Translations under genes and position numbers: made by a program
The notes under the pieces: generated by a model
Seen by the model: the letters and a program-made list of their open reading frames with translations, nothing else
The model's database searches: none
What the model was told of the DNA's origin: nothing
Part shown: positions 1-8,977 of the stretch, piece by piece
Layout: every line of letters starts with the position of its first letter
Position numbering within the stretch: position 1 is the first letter of the stretch
Assembly (NCBI RefSeq): GCF_018403185.1
Contig: NZ_BOSE01000002.1
Coordinates: forward strand, 248,001 to 312,000
Length of the DNA stretch: 64,000 nt
Reading direction: 5' to 3'
Origin: Paenibacillus montaniterrae
GTDB taxonomy: Bacteria; Bacillota; Bacilli; Paenibacillales; Paenibacillaceae

Positions 1-944
1 AGCGCCGGTACGATCGCGTAAGCTCCTATTCCGGCCATTAAGGTGTACTTAATATCAAAGCGGTCAATCATTATGCCTCCCAGCCAAAAGGTGAGCAGCA
101 GCGCTACATAGTAAGCAACGCGCGCATAGCCGATTTCGACATTGCTAAGCGCTAATATATCGACTTGAATGATCTGGTACAGCGGTACAGACACCATGTT
201 GCCGAAGCCCGAAAGCGTTGTGCCAATAAGGAAAAAGGCGAGCAAGCGATTGTTTTTTACAAGCTGCAGCTGTTCAAGGAACTGCTGCTTGCGCCCTACC
301 TTGGCGACTTCTCTGATCGCAGCATTGCGATTGGAGCCTTGCTTCGACACTTTAATCGAATTGAATATGCTAACCGAAATAAAACCTGCAATTGCAGCTG
401 CAATAAGCGGACCGCGAGGCCCCATTACATCCGTCCAGCTTCCTACCAAATAAGCAAGCGGAATCATCAGCACGCCCATGCCGACACGGACGTAGCCCAT
501 TAAGCGACCGCGCAGGTTAGACGGGTATATGCGTGATACCAAAGCTGCATAAGCAGGCGCCTGAATGCCCATCAGCAGCTGAAATACGACAGCAGTAACC
601 ACATACACATTAGGGTCTGGAAATATCGCTGGCAAAAGCAGCAGCAAGCGCCCAACCATATTCGGGAAAATCGTAAATGGTTTGGGATTATCGCTTTTTT
701 CAATCCATGACGCCCATAACGGAGAAAATACAAGTCCAATCGCTGGTGCTGCGGACAATATCCCTACCTGCAAATTGGATGCTCCTTGCTGAATCGCAAA
801 CACAATGTAAAACTGATTCATGACTACGTTAAACAAGCTGAAAAATAAAGTTGCAATAAAGTCAACTCTAACATTCCACCATACACGCGGAGGCATATGC
901 ATGCCTAAAGCATAATGATGATGTGGTTTATTACTGTGCGCCAT
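1..944 (-). CDS. MFS transporter, N-terminal part (cut by window edge)
   Basis: About 314 codons are open from an ATG at 944 to the left edge, so the C-terminus is missing. The N-terminus carries a short His-rich cytoplasmic stretch (four His near residue 9-12), then at least eight hydrophobic segments. Glycine/proline-rich helices and a loop of the type SRIYPSNLRGRLMGYVR after the fourth helix are typical of the major facilitator superfamily. A helix reading GILSAAPAIGLVFSPLWASW is also MFS-like. Substrate cannot be told from sequence. An AGAAGGTAAC site precedes the start. The gene lies downstream of the hflKC terminator and appears to have its own promoter in 945-1050. Confidence 0.8.
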   Translation of the reverse strand, partial: MAHSNKPHHHYALGMHMPPRVWWNVRVDFIATLFFSLFNVVMNQFYIVFAIQQGASNLQVGILSAAPAIGLVFSPLWASWIEKSDNPKPFTIFPNMVGRLLLLLPAIFPDPNVYVVTAVVFQLLMGIQAPAYAALVSRIYPSNLRGRLMGYVRVGMGVLMIPLAYLVGSWTDVMGPRGPLIAAAIAGFISVSIFNSIKVSKQGSNRNAAIREVAKVGRKQQFLEQLQLVKNNRLLAFFLIGTTLSGFGNMVSVPLYQIIQVDILALSNVEIGYARVAYYVALLLTFWLGGIMIDRFDIKYTLMAGIGAYAIVPA

Positions 945-1050
945 CGTATCGTTACCTTCTTTTACTTGATGTAACATTTGCATACTGTCCGAGAAGTAAC
1001 ATACTATATCTACTGCTGTTTGTATAGAGGATAAATTTTTGGTAGACGAA

Positions 1051-1087
1051 AAACAGACCTCTGCACCGTGGTGCTGGAGGTCTGTTT
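1051..1087 (-). terminator. Rho-independent terminator after hflC
   Basis: An 11-bp stem (AAACAGACCTC at 1051-1061 with its complement at 1077-1087) holds an inner GCACC/GGTGC pairing and is followed on the minus strand by a T run. It lies 30 bp past the hflC stop. Confidence 0.85.
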
Positions 1088-1116
1088 GGTTAACAATCAG
1101 TATTTCATTAATTCAG

Positions 1117-1986
1117 CTATTCACCAAGCAAAATTTTCGCATAAGGCGATTCAATTGGAATCATAATGACAGGCTCGTTGCTCATCGTTACAACATAGCT
1201 TTCAAGCGTGCGATAGAAATTATAAAATTGCGGGTCTTTACCATACGCTTCATTGTAAATTCGCGCCGCTTCCTGCTCGCCCTCGGCTACTATTTTCTTG
1301 GCGTCTGCCTCTGCTTGCGCAATCAGCTCAAGCGCTGTACGATCGGCCTTGGAAGTAATTTTGCGCGATTCCTCATCACCCTCGGACAAGTAACGTGCTG
1401 CAATCGACTCGCGGTCTGAAATCATGCGATTATAGACGCTTTCCTTGTTGCTTTCTGGCAAGTCAGTGCGTTTGATTCGTACATCAACAATTTTAATGCC
1501 GTAATCATCCCGCTCCAGCGCTTTCGCAACATCTGCAGTTATTTCTTCGTTCAAATCGCCGCGCGCTGTATTCTCGCTAATAATTTCATCATAGTTTACT
1601 TCGGACAGCTTACGACGTACTGCGTTATATACTGCTTCATCGATCCGGCGTGTACCTGCAGTTACGGTATGATTCGTTTTAATAAACTTCTCTGGATTTT
1701 CAATGCGCCACACCGTGTAATTGTCAACAAAGATAATCTTTTTATCCTTGGTCATAATTTGAGTCGGCACATTTTCATAAGTCATCTGATATTTAGGCAA
1801 TGTTGCAACGTTGTCGATAAATGGAAGCTTAACATACAAGCCAGGCTCACGCTTCGCTTCCATCGCTTCGCCAAAGCGCAAAATAATTTTATATTCGCCT
1901 TCCTTAACAACAAATAATGAACTTGAGGCGAGAATGACAAGTAATATAGCTATCGCTGCTAAACCGTACCATTTTTTTGCGTTCAT
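1117..1986 (-). CDS. hflC: HflC, SPFH/band-7 membrane protein
   Basis: 289 residues, usual length for HflC. One N-terminal membrane helix (residues about 7-27) is followed by a band-7/SPFH domain with the YKIILRFGEA and EPGLYVKLPFID motifs, then a charged helical region containing AEGEQEAARIYNEAY and a C-terminal LESY...PIES segment typical of HflC. In other bacteria HflC pairs with HflK in a membrane complex that encloses or modulates FtsH protease. Here hflC follows hflK by 74 bp on the same strand and ends before a strong terminator, so the two form an operon. The start is an ATG 6 bp after GTAGGAGG. Confidence 0.93.
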   Translation of the reverse strand: MNAKKWYGLAAIAILLVILASSSLFVVKEGEYKIILRFGEAMEAKREPGLYVKLPFIDNVATLPKYQMTYENVPTQIMTKDKKIIFVDNYTVWRIENPEKFIKTNHTVTAGTRRIDEAVYNAVRRKLSEVNYDEIISENTARGDLNEEITADVAKALERDDYGIKIVDVRIKRTDLPESNKESVYNRMISDRESIAARYLSEGDEESRKITSKADRTALELIAQAEADAKKIVAEGEQEAARIYNEAYGKDPQFYNFYRTLESYVVTMSNEPVIMIPIESPYAKILLGE

Positions 1987-2060
1987 AGTTTCCTCCTACG
2001 ACGTTTAATGTGTTTCATGCCGCTTGCTTTGCACAGAAATGTGCTAGAGAAGCTTAAGCA

Positions 2061-3128
2061 TTACTGTGTCGCTGCTTGACCTTCATTAGAATTTGTGGAT
2101 GTGCTTGACTGTCCTGTTGTCCCTTTGCTTGAAGAAGACGATGAGCCAGAACGATTCATCAGATCATTCAGCGGCAAGTAATTGACAGTGTCGCTATTGG
2201 AATTCGTAACAAAGATCTTCGCATTAGGAAGAATCTTCTCCAACGTTTCTAATACTAATCGACTTTCAGTTATTTCCTTGTTATTGGCATATTCCTCGTA
2301 GATTGCATTGAACTTGGCAACATCACCTTGCGCATTCAAAATACGTGATGCCTTTTCAGCTTCAGCCTGCTCAATCAATGCTTGAGCCTCACCGCGCGCT
2401 TTCGGAATTCGATCATTTTCGTACTTCATTGCATTATTAATCTTTGTATTTTTTTGCTCACGCGCATTGGTAACCGCACGGAAAGCTTCCGATACTTCAC
2501 CGTCTGGCGGCTCAATATCCTGGAACTTCAAGTCAATAATTTGAATTCCCGTATCATAATGATCCATTAGCTCAACTAGCTGAATGCGAGCCTGCTCTTG
2601 TATTTCGGTTTTACCATCAGTAATGACGTAATCAAGCTTTTGCGCTCCGATTACAGAGCGGATCGAAGCAATGGCAGAGTTGCGCAGAAATGTTTCCGGA
2701 TTTTCAATATTCGTTAAATAATTTTTGATATTATTAATTTTCCATGTAATAACAGCATCGGCTGCGACAATGTTCTCGTCGCCTGTTATCATCATCGCTT
2801 CTTCCTCTACAACCTGATCTCCGCCGGAGCTTTCACGGTAACCGATCGTAATCGTTTGCGTTAATTCCGCCGGCACAATTTCAACCTTTTGAATTGGATG
2901 CGGAAGCTTGAAGTGCAGCCCTGAGCCCTCCTCATGCGTAATTTTCCCAAATGTGTACACTACTGCTCTTTCCCGCTCTTCCACTGTATAAAAGGATGTT
3001 GAAGCAATGTAAATCAGTGCAATTACGACAATGGCTCCGATAATAAACTTGCGAACAGACTTCATATTTATTTCTGGCTTATTCGGTTTTGGAGCACCCG
3101 GTTCTGGGGAAAATTGTTGTGTGTTCAA
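2061..3128 (-). CDS. hflK: HflK, SPFH/band-7 membrane protein (TTG start)
   Basis: 355 residues. A proline-rich cytoplasmic N-terminus is followed by one membrane helix (about residues 28-47), an SPFH domain (VEERERAVVYTFGKI, GLHFKLPHPIQKV) and a long coiled helical region with AEAEKASRILNAQGD. The Ser/Thr-rich tail is low complexity, as in many HflK proteins. Partner of HflC downstream. The reading frame opens with TTG, preceded at proper distance by AGGAGAG; no in-frame ATG lies nearby, so TTG is the likely start. Confidence 0.92.
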   Translation of the reverse strand: MNTQQFSPEPGAPKPNKPEINMKSVRKFIIGAIVVIALIYIASTSFYTVEERERAVVYTFGKITHEEGSGLHFKLPHPIQKVEIVPAELTQTITIGYRESSGGDQVVEEEAMMITGDENIVAADAVITWKINNIKNYLTNIENPETFLRNSAIASIRSVIGAQKLDYVITDGKTEIQEQARIQLVELMDHYDTGIQIIDLKFQDIEPPDGEVSEAFRAVTNAREQKNTKINNAMKYENDRIPKARGEAQALIEQAEAEKASRILNAQGDVAKFNAIYEEYANNKEITESRLVLETLEKILPNAKIFVTNSNSDTVNYLPLNDLMNRSGSSSSSSKGTTGQSSTSTNSNEGQAATQ

Positions 3129-3272
3129 ATTCAGCTCTCCTCTCCTTAGTTATCTGATAAGTAATACGTGATCGTCAACAAATGGTCACAAATTTTTAAT
3201 CTGATTTTAAGGTAGAGGAGATAAACGGGGCAAATCTCGAGGCTGCAAATCGTGATTGAGCGGTTTTATTGC

Positions 3273-4247
3273 TTAGGAAACTACAGAAGAATATATATAA
3301 TAGCCGTTTTTTCCGCGATGCTTGATCATATTCATCGCATGCTCAGCATGCTGCAGCAAGCCTTCGGCATTATGCTCATAAGGCGGACTTAACGCTATGC
3401 CGATTGTAACGCAAACATAGTGGAATGGGGAGCAGTGATAGATCGTATGATGGACCGCTTCAATCATCGACTGCGCCCATACATCTACGTGCTCTCTTAC
3501 TGAATCACCTGCAAGCACAACGATTAATCGTTCTTTATCGAAAGGAGAGCAGTAAACAAGAGTCGCTCTGTCCAGCATTTCCAGCTCCCATTTTATTTGC
3601 TCCATGATCGACGCACCAGAAAGTCTCATATCATCAAGCAGCGTTTGCAGCCCTTCAACGGATAGTAAAAAAAGTGCCAGCTGCCCCTGTGTAGTCGCTC
3701 CTGCCTGCAGCTCATTTTGCAAGCCATGCAAATCAACCTGATAGTCTTCATCCTCTTTTTGCTTTAACGTTAAGTAATACACTACTGTTTCCTGTCCTTC
3801 ACGAATGGGAAACAACTGCCACCGAACTTGCTTTGTTGTCCCATTGAACTGCTGGATTGCAGTTTCAATAACGCCTTCCCCTTGATTAAGCAAGCGGTGA
3901 AGTCGCTTAATCGACACTAAACGCGTTTGCTCAGGAAACAAAATACCGAGGCTTTCGATTGACGTTTCATAAGGCTTGAATTCCTGAAGGCCAGTCAATA
4001 AATGAAAGGAGCCATTTGCCCCTATTAGCTTCATATCTGCTGTTAGCAGCAGCACCGCATCTTCACTTTCTCCCTGTATTTTAACTGGAGGGGAAGCACT
4101 CTCAAGCGGGCTGCGCTTTGCGCGAATTGCTTTCATATGCTGTCTCATATCGCGCACAATAAAAAAGACTAAAACAGCTATTCCGCATAGAACTAATAAA
4201 TACCACCAAATATCCGCAACAATTCTTTCAATTATGCCATGCAGCAC
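3273..4247 (-). CDS. Membrane-anchored PAS and degenerate GGDEF protein
   Basis: 324 residues, GTG start 8 bp after AAGGGG. One membrane helix (about 13-31) precedes a PAS-like segment (about 60-160) and a C-terminal GGDEF-fold domain. The C-terminal VTIGIALSPP...AMNMIKHRGKNGYYIY run is characteristic of GGDEF domains, but the catalytic signature is replaced by FDKERL at the equivalent strand, so cyclase activity is unlikely. Such degenerate GGDEF proteins may act as c-di-GMP or nucleotide sensors, or as phosphodiesterases of the GdpP kind, though no DHH domain is present here. The gene is flanked by its own intergenic regions and looks monocistronic. Confidence 0.65.
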   Translation of the reverse strand: MLHGIIERIVADIWWYLLVLCGIAVLVFFIVRDMRQHMKAIRAKRSPLESASPPVKIQGESEDAVLLLTADMKLIGANGSFHLLTGLQEFKPYETSIESLGILFPEQTRLVSIKRLHRLLNQGEGVIETAIQQFNGTTKQVRWQLFPIREGQETVVYYLTLKQKEDEDYQVDLHGLQNELQAGATTQGQLALFLLSVEGLQTLLDDMRLSGASIMEQIKWELEMLDRATLVYCSPFDKERLIVVLAGDSVREHVDVWAQSMIEAVHHTIYHCSPFHYVCVTIGIALSPPYEHNAEGLLQHAEHAMNMIKHRGKNGYYIYSSVVS

Positions 4248-4323
4248 GTGAACTACCCCTTATTGTTTTTTATAAGGAGTATACTGCAATTATCTGAACT
4301 TTTTTTGAAATAAAACGACAAAC

Positions 4324-4361
4324 AGGCAGCCTACCCATATTGTTTATATGGAAAGCTGCCT
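4324..4361 (-). terminator. Terminator after stalk-domain protein
   Basis: AGGCAGC (4324-4330) pairs with GCTGCCT (4355-4361), enclosing CCATAT/ATATGG. It lies 17 bp past the stop at 4378. The T-rich side is on the minus strand. Confidence 0.65.
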
Positions 4362-4377
4362 ATTAAAAAATGAACGA

Positions 4378-5286
4378 CTATTCTTTTGTATTGAACAATG
4401 TTAACAGCACTACAATACCGCCTTCATCATCGCTGAAAGCTGTAATGGAAATTTCAGTGTAGCCAACCTGCCATGCCGTTGTCAATTCGGCTTTCCCAGC
4501 GGCGATGCTGTCAGCAAAGCGATTAACGTCCTCATGGTAATCTTTAGCGTCATAGAAATAAAGCTCGTCATGGAATGGTTCGCCAAACAGCTCTTCCACG
4601 GCGTTATAAAGCGTGCCAATTGCGACTAAGTAATCATAATTGCTTTCTGCCTCAACAGCCACATCATATTCGATCATGAACAGCTTATCATTATCGAAAT
4701 AGTAGGTTGGAAACGTTGCATAGCCTCCAAGATCAACGGCTTCATACGCCAAGTAATCCTCAGATTTGGAATACAGCGTAGCAGTCTCAAGGGTTGAAAC
4801 AGTAGCCGCTGTATCGTTCCATTTGGTTTCTCTCATCACAAGCGGCAGCTCATTTCGCTCAGGAGCAGACGTAATCGTAACCGTACGTTTTTTACCGTCC
4901 CATACCACTTTCGCTCCCGTTGCTTCACTAATAAATCTTAGCGGTACCAGCGTTCTGCCATTTAAAGTACGAGCAGGCACTGTCAGCTCAACCTTTTTGT
5001 TGTTAACAGTAGATACTCTGCTGCCAATCGTCAAATTCATTAATACATAATCATTATAGCCAGTTACTGTTTTTGATTTTTGATCCCAGGAATAGTCCAT
5101 GCCGAGAGCCTTAAATACAGTAGTGTATTGCACAAGTGTAGTGTTGTTTGCCATAATAGGATCGACATCAAACTTTAATTGTTTGCCGTCGACAAATACT
5201 TTGATTGGATCATTTGCCGCTGCGGACAGTACTCCAGCTGGCATTAGCAGTGCAAAAACAAGCAAAATTGACAACCATTTTTTCAT
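4378..5286 (-). CDS. Secreted copper-amine-oxidase-N (stalk) domain protein
   Basis: 302 residues with a clear signal peptide (MKKWLSILLVFALLMPAGVLSAA). Residues about 28-140 match the stalk domain that Pfam calls Cu_amine_oxidN1: a KVFVDGKQLKFDVDP opening, then GRTLVPLRFISEATGAKVVW followed by KRTVTIT. The rest (about 145-302) is a beta-rich, acidic region I do not recognise. The domain name is historical; these proteins have no oxidase activity and are common as secreted or surface proteins in Paenibacillus. Two further stalk-domain genes occur in this window, at 21996 and 57541. Confidence 0.75.
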   Translation of the reverse strand: MKKWLSILLVFALLMPAGVLSAAANDPIKVFVDGKQLKFDVDPIMANNTTLVQYTTVFKALGMDYSWDQKSKTVTGYNDYVLMNLTIGSRVSTVNNKKVELTVPARTLNGRTLVPLRFISEATGAKVVWDGKKRTVTITSAPERNELPLVMRETKWNDTAATVSTLETATLYSKSEDYLAYEAVDLGGYATFPTYYFDNDKLFMIEYDVAVEAESNYDYLVAIGTLYNAVEELFGEPFHDELYFYDAKDYHEDVNRFADSIAAGKAELTTAWQVGYTEISITAFSDDEGGIVVLLTLFNTKE

Positions 5287-5427
5287 TAATAATGTGCTTC
5301 CCTTCTTTAATTGTATGATGGAGCTACTAAATTAACCCAAATCAGTATATCATGTAACTATCAATTAATAAATCGTTCCAAAAACCTATAGGCTTGTTTT
5401 TGTTTGTTTAATAAGGAGGAGATCAAC

Positions 5428-7443
5428 ATCGACTGGAACAAAAAAATGATGGAGCTTGAGCAAAGGCTGGCAAGCGTTGAGCATGAGCTCAAACAATTGA
5501 AGCATACCGCTCAGCAGCCGGAGCAAACAAGGCGACAGCATGGTCAGGCAGAGCAGCAGCGACCGCCTCAATCAAATGCTAATGCGTATGCTCCGCCTCA
5601 TGGTCCAGCCAGCAATCAGCAGACCAATCGCCCTAATCAGGGCAGCTATACGGGAATGCCAGCTCAGCAGCCTGTATCTGCACCTGCTCCGCTTCCGACA
5701 CAGCAGTCAGCCTACACGGCAAATCAGGCGCAGTCTCATGCTTTCCCTGCTAACCAAGCGCAGCATCAGCAGAGCCAATGGGATAATCGAAACGTCCCGC
5801 CTTTTCAGCAACCGCTGCAGCAAAATCAATGGGACAATCGAAATGTTCCGCCTTTTCAGGTGCCGCCACAGCAGCTTGCTGCAGGAGCACTTCAAGCTAA
5901 GGATGCGAGCAGCATGGAAAGCATTCTTGTCAAATATATATTGCCAATTGTCTTCATTATCATATTGCTTGTCGGTATTTTGCTGCTGTTTATTGCAGGC
6001 GTCGCCTATGGCTTAATTACTGAGCCTGTACGCTGCTTGCTGGGAGTTTTCCTTGCCGCTTGCATGTATATCGTCGGGCTGGTGCAGCAGCGGCATAAAC
6101 GGCCAATTTGGGGCAAGGTATTGCTAGGTGGGGCACACGGCACCTTTATTATTACGGTATCTGTTGCGCATTTGGCATATGAATTGATTGGCGTCATTTG
6201 GGCAGCGCTGCTTTATGCAGCTGCATTTGGTCTTATTATCTTTTCAGCGGTACGCTGGCGCTCGCAATTGCTCGTTACAATCGCCGTCATCTCGGGCTAT
6301 TTATGTATGTTTTTAATTGATTTTAACAGTATTCATACGATTTCATTTATTATTATACAGCTTGTCTTTTCGATCAGCATGATGCTGCTTGCAGCAAAGC
6401 TTAATTATCGCTATGCTTATGGCTTTGCCTATATGCTGCTGCATGTTTCGCTACTCATTACGAATGGCTTACAGGAATATTTCAGCTATAAATATTTACT
6501 GGCAGCACTTATCGTTCAGCATCTGGTCGTGTTCGTGCAATATATGAGACGCAAGCTTGTCTATACAGAGCATGTCGTAGCGCAGTTTATCGGCATCACC
6601 GCGATCATTAGCTGGTCAGCTTACTACTATAACAATCCTGGCGGAACCAGTATGATCTACTTGGCTGTTACGCTCATTATCGCAGTTGCCTATGCGATAG
6701 CGCTGCTCTATTTTGAACGCACCTTATCACAAGAGGAAGTTGCTCAGGATGTCAAACGCTCACTTATGCTGCGCACTGAAATTAGTGCGATTATTACATG
6801 CATAGCTTTGCTTTTCTTTTTCATAGAGCTGATTGGCGCTTCCTTTATTGGTCTTGTATTATTCCTGCTCGGCACATCACTTGTCCTTTATGGACTGCGA
6901 GACGAGCATCCTGTTTTGCGCTGGTTTGGCGCCTGCCTCGCTTTTTTAGGGGCAATCAGCATTATATTTGATGTACCGAGCAAGTTTGCCTCCTACGAGG
7001 TGCTTAGCTGGATCATTATGCTGATCAGCATTCCTGTCGTTTATCGCGAATGCCGCCATACCTTTACAGGTGAAAAGGCCCAGCCAAATCTGCTTGCAGG
7101 GATTCTGTGGACGGAAGCAGCACTCATTTTCATCTTTATGACGATCCTCGCCAATTTGTTAGGCGACGTTATCGGCAACACCGTCTCAACGGCTTATTTA
7201 GTATCCTTGTCATGGCTGCTATATGCGATTGCTGCCATTATTGTCGGTGCGGCTCGCAAGCTGAAAAAAGCAAGGCTGACAGGCATTATTTTGCTGCTCG
7301 TCATTGTGATCAAGGTTATCTTTATCGACATTACCTTCCTTAATCTTCTATCCAAATCGATTATGTTTACGGTTTTGGGCGGTGTCGGAATTCTTGTATC
7401 GTTCTTCCTGTACAACCGGACGGACGAGAAAAAAGAAGGGTAA
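5428..7443 (+). CDS. DUF2339 polytopic membrane protein (probable ATC start)
   Basis: About 671 residues. An N-terminal coiled coil (MELEQRLASVEHELKQLK) is followed by a long Gln/Pro-rich linker and then some 14-16 membrane helices, the layout of DUF2339 predicted membrane proteins of unknown function. The linker holds a duplicated QWDNRNVPPFQ motif (around 5778 and 5827). Start choice is unusual: AAGGAGGAG at 5413-5421 sits 8 bp before an ATC at 5428, while the first in-frame ATG (5446) is too far away and the upstream TTG (5404) has no ribosome site. The frame itself is open from 5404. A strong terminator follows the stop. Confidence 0.75.
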   Translation: MDWNKKMMELEQRLASVEHELKQLKHTAQQPEQTRRQHGQAEQQRPPQSNANAYAPPHGPASNQQTNRPNQGSYTGMPAQQPVSAPAPLPTQQSAYTANQAQSHAFPANQAQHQQSQWDNRNVPPFQQPLQQNQWDNRNVPPFQVPPQQLAAGALQAKDASSMESILVKYILPIVFIIILLVGILLLFIAGVAYGLITEPVRCLLGVFLAACMYIVGLVQQRHKRPIWGKVLLGGAHGTFIITVSVAHLAYELIGVIWAALLYAAAFGLIIFSAVRWRSQLLVTIAVISGYLCMFLIDFNSIHTISFIIIQLVFSISMMLLAAKLNYRYAYGFAYMLLHVSLLITNGLQEYFSYKYLLAALIVQHLVVFVQYMRRKLVYTEHVVAQFIGITAIISWSAYYYNNPGGTSMIYLAVTLIIAVAYAIALLYFERTLSQEEVAQDVKRSLMLRTEISAIITCIALLFFFIELIGASFIGLVLFLLGTSLVLYGLRDEHPVLRWFGACLAFLGAISIIFDVPSKFASYEVLSWIIMLISIPVVYRECRHTFTGEKAQPNLLAGILWTEAALIFIFMTILANLLGDVIGNTVSTAYLVSLSWLLYAIAAIIVGAARKLKKARLTGIILLLVIVIKVIFIDITFLNLLSKSIMFTVLGGVGILVSFFLYNRTDEKKEG

Positions 7444-7449
7444 CATGCT

Positions 7450-7496
7450 AAAAAAGACTTCGATGCGTCGTAAGATGCGTCGAAGTCTTTTTTTGT
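7450..7496 (+). terminator. Terminator after DUF2339 gene
   Basis: AAAAAAGACTTCGA pairs with TCGAAGTCTTTTTT, ending in a run of seven T, directly after the stop at 7443. A-tract and T-tract on either side suit both directions. Confidence 0.9.
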
Positions 7497-7679
7497 TTGT
7501 TCCTGTTTACGAAACTATGGTAAAGTAGCAAGAAAACCTGTTACACAGAAAGGTTAAGGCTTCTAGCAGGGATATGTGGTCACACAATGTGGTCATTATG
7601 CGGTTATGTTAGAACAGGAATTATATTTAAAGATATAAAGAAGCCCTTAGTAAATAAGGACTCTGGAGATTATTATGTA

Positions 7680-7765
7680 TGGTGCGGTAGAGAGGACTCG
7701 AACCTCCACGGGTATACACCCACCACCCCCTCAAGATGGCGCGTCTGCCATTCCGCCACTACCGC
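7680..7765 (-). tRNA. tRNA-Leu (GAG)
   Basis: 86 nt including encoded CCA. Acceptor GCGGTAG, anticodon stem CCATC/GGTGG with loop TTGAGGG giving anticodon GAG, long variable arm, T-loop GGTTCGAGTCC. Last gene of the five-tRNA cluster. Confidence 0.95.
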
Positions 7766-7807
7766 ATATGAAAAAACTATCATCCAGCAACTTGCAAAGA
7801 AGAAAAC

Positions 7808-7883
7808 TGGTGAGCCATGAAGGACTCGAACCTTCGACACCCTGATTAAAAGTCAGGTGCTCTACCAACTGAGCTAATGGCTC
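7808..7883 (-). tRNA. tRNA-Lys (TTT)
   Basis: 76 nt with encoded CCA. Acceptor GAGCCAT, anticodon loop CTTTTAA (anticodon TTT), T-loop GGTTCGAGTCC. Confidence 0.96.
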
Positions 7884-7926
7884 GCATGATTTTCGTTACT
7901 CATGTGAGCAGCTCTCATAAGAATAG

Positions 7927-8001
7927 TGGTGACCCGTAGGGGATTCGAACCCCTGTTACCTCCGTGAAAGGGAGGTGTCTTAACCCCTTGACCAACGGGC
8001 C
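7927..8001 (-). tRNA. tRNA-Glu (TTC)
   Basis: 75 nt with encoded CCA. Acceptor GGCCCGT, anticodon loop CTTTCAC (anticodon TTC), T-arm GGGGTTCGAATCCCC. Confidence 0.96.
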
Positions 8002-8090
8002 GCATAGACTTGTTTCTGAGAAGCGACAAGATGTATATTAACACATCTAAAAACTCATTGCAACGATTTTTTTGAGAGAAATAAGCAAAT

Positions 8091-8111
8091 AAAAAAGACC
8101 GATATTCGGTC
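8091..8111 (-). terminator. Terminator inside the tRNA cluster
   Basis: On the minus strand GACCGA/TCGGTC closes a three-base loop and is followed by six T. It lies between tRNA-Ser and tRNA-Glu and would separate the cluster into Asn-Ser and Glu-Lys-Leu units. Confidence 0.7.
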
Positions 8112-8142
8112 CATTATCAGCATCTTTCCTGAAGAAAAACGA

Positions 8143-8233
8143 TGGCGGAGAAGGTGGGATTCGAACCCACGCACCACTTACGCAGTCTAACCCCTTAGCA
8201 GAGGGTCCCCTTGAGCCACTTGGGTACTTCTCC
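8143..8233 (-). tRNA. tRNA-Ser (GCT)
   Basis: 91 nt with encoded CCA. Acceptor GGAGAAG, anticodon loop CTGCTAA (anticodon GCT), long variable arm, T-arm GTGGGTTCGAATCCCAC. Confidence 0.95.
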
Positions 8234-8237
8234 GTAC

Positions 8238-8313
8238 TGGCTCCCCGAACAGGACTCGAACCTGTGACAACTCGATTAACAGTCGAGTGCTCTACCGACT
8301 GAGCTATCAGGGA
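8238..8313 (-). tRNA. tRNA-Asn (GTT)
   Basis: 76 nt with encoded CCA. Acceptor TCCCTGA, anticodon loop CTGTTAA (anticodon GTT), T-loop GGTTCGAGTCC. First tRNA of the cluster, 36 bp below the stop of the sprT-like gene. Confidence 0.96.
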
Positions 8314-8349
8314 ACAATAAAGATAAAGCGGACAATTAATAATCTATCA

Positions 8350-8826
8350 TTATCGAGGTTCTTTGTCAAGGGGGACAAGCATTAATTTTCCATTGCATTT
8401 TCCACAACGATATTTTTGCACATCCATTTTGCGTTTGCGAAAATATTGATGCTTGCATGACAAGCAGTGCAATACATAACGATATGGATTTCCGCTTCGC
8501 TCGCTTCGTTCGGGAAGCGACTTGCAATAGCGTGAACCGCCAACATGCGCCAACAGCTGTTTAAAATCATGATCCCGATGTCGATAGCCACGGTTCAACA
8601 AATGCAAATGATAATGGCATAGCTCATGCTTAATAATTTTCTCCGTCTCCTCCACGCCGAAAGCTTCCAGTTGATGCGGACTAATTTCAATATCATGCGA
8701 TTTCGTAAAATATCTGCCGCCTGTTGCCTTCAAACGAGCGTTAAAGCTTGCTTTATGGAGAAATGGTCTACCAAAATATTGCAGCGAAATTCGCTCTACC
8801 CATCGCTGCAGCTCTTCATTGTTCAT
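8350..8826 (-). CDS. SprT-like zinc metalloprotease-family protein
   Basis: 158 residues, close to the SprT-like family length in Firmicutes (YdcK in B. subtilis). The motif HELCH (His67 to His71) is the zinc-binding HExxH of the family. A C-terminal zinc ribbon is formed by two CxxC pairs (CLSC and CGKC). SprT-like domains are related to eukaryotic Spartan protease; the bacterial proteins have no firmly assigned role. ATG at 8826 is preferred over the GTG at 8835 because AGGTG lies 6 bp before it. The neighbours (cmpA, tex and the tRNA cluster) are the ones found around ydcK in B. subtilis. Confidence 0.85.
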   Translation of the reverse strand: MNNEELQRWVERISLQYFGRPFLHKASFNARLKATGGRYFTKSHDIEISPHQLEAFGVEETEKIIKHELCHYHLHLLNRGYRHRDHDFKQLLAHVGGSRYCKSLPERSERSGNPYRYVLHCLSCKHQYFRKRKMDVQKYRCGKCNGKLMLVPLDKEPR

Positions 8827-8977
8827 TATAGTCACCTAATTTTACTCGCATATTTTGCGTCTCAACACATATAAGGCATAACAAAGACGCAACATAAATC
8901 TACTTGAATTGTAAGCGAACAATAGGCTAAACTGTCAAGTAGAAGTGCTTAATTTGAGGGGAGAGTTTTTATACATT

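Noticed and set aside
7645..7659. CCTTA/TAAGG hairpin after tRNA-Leu as a terminator
   Set aside because: Only five base pairs and no clear T run; too weak to call.
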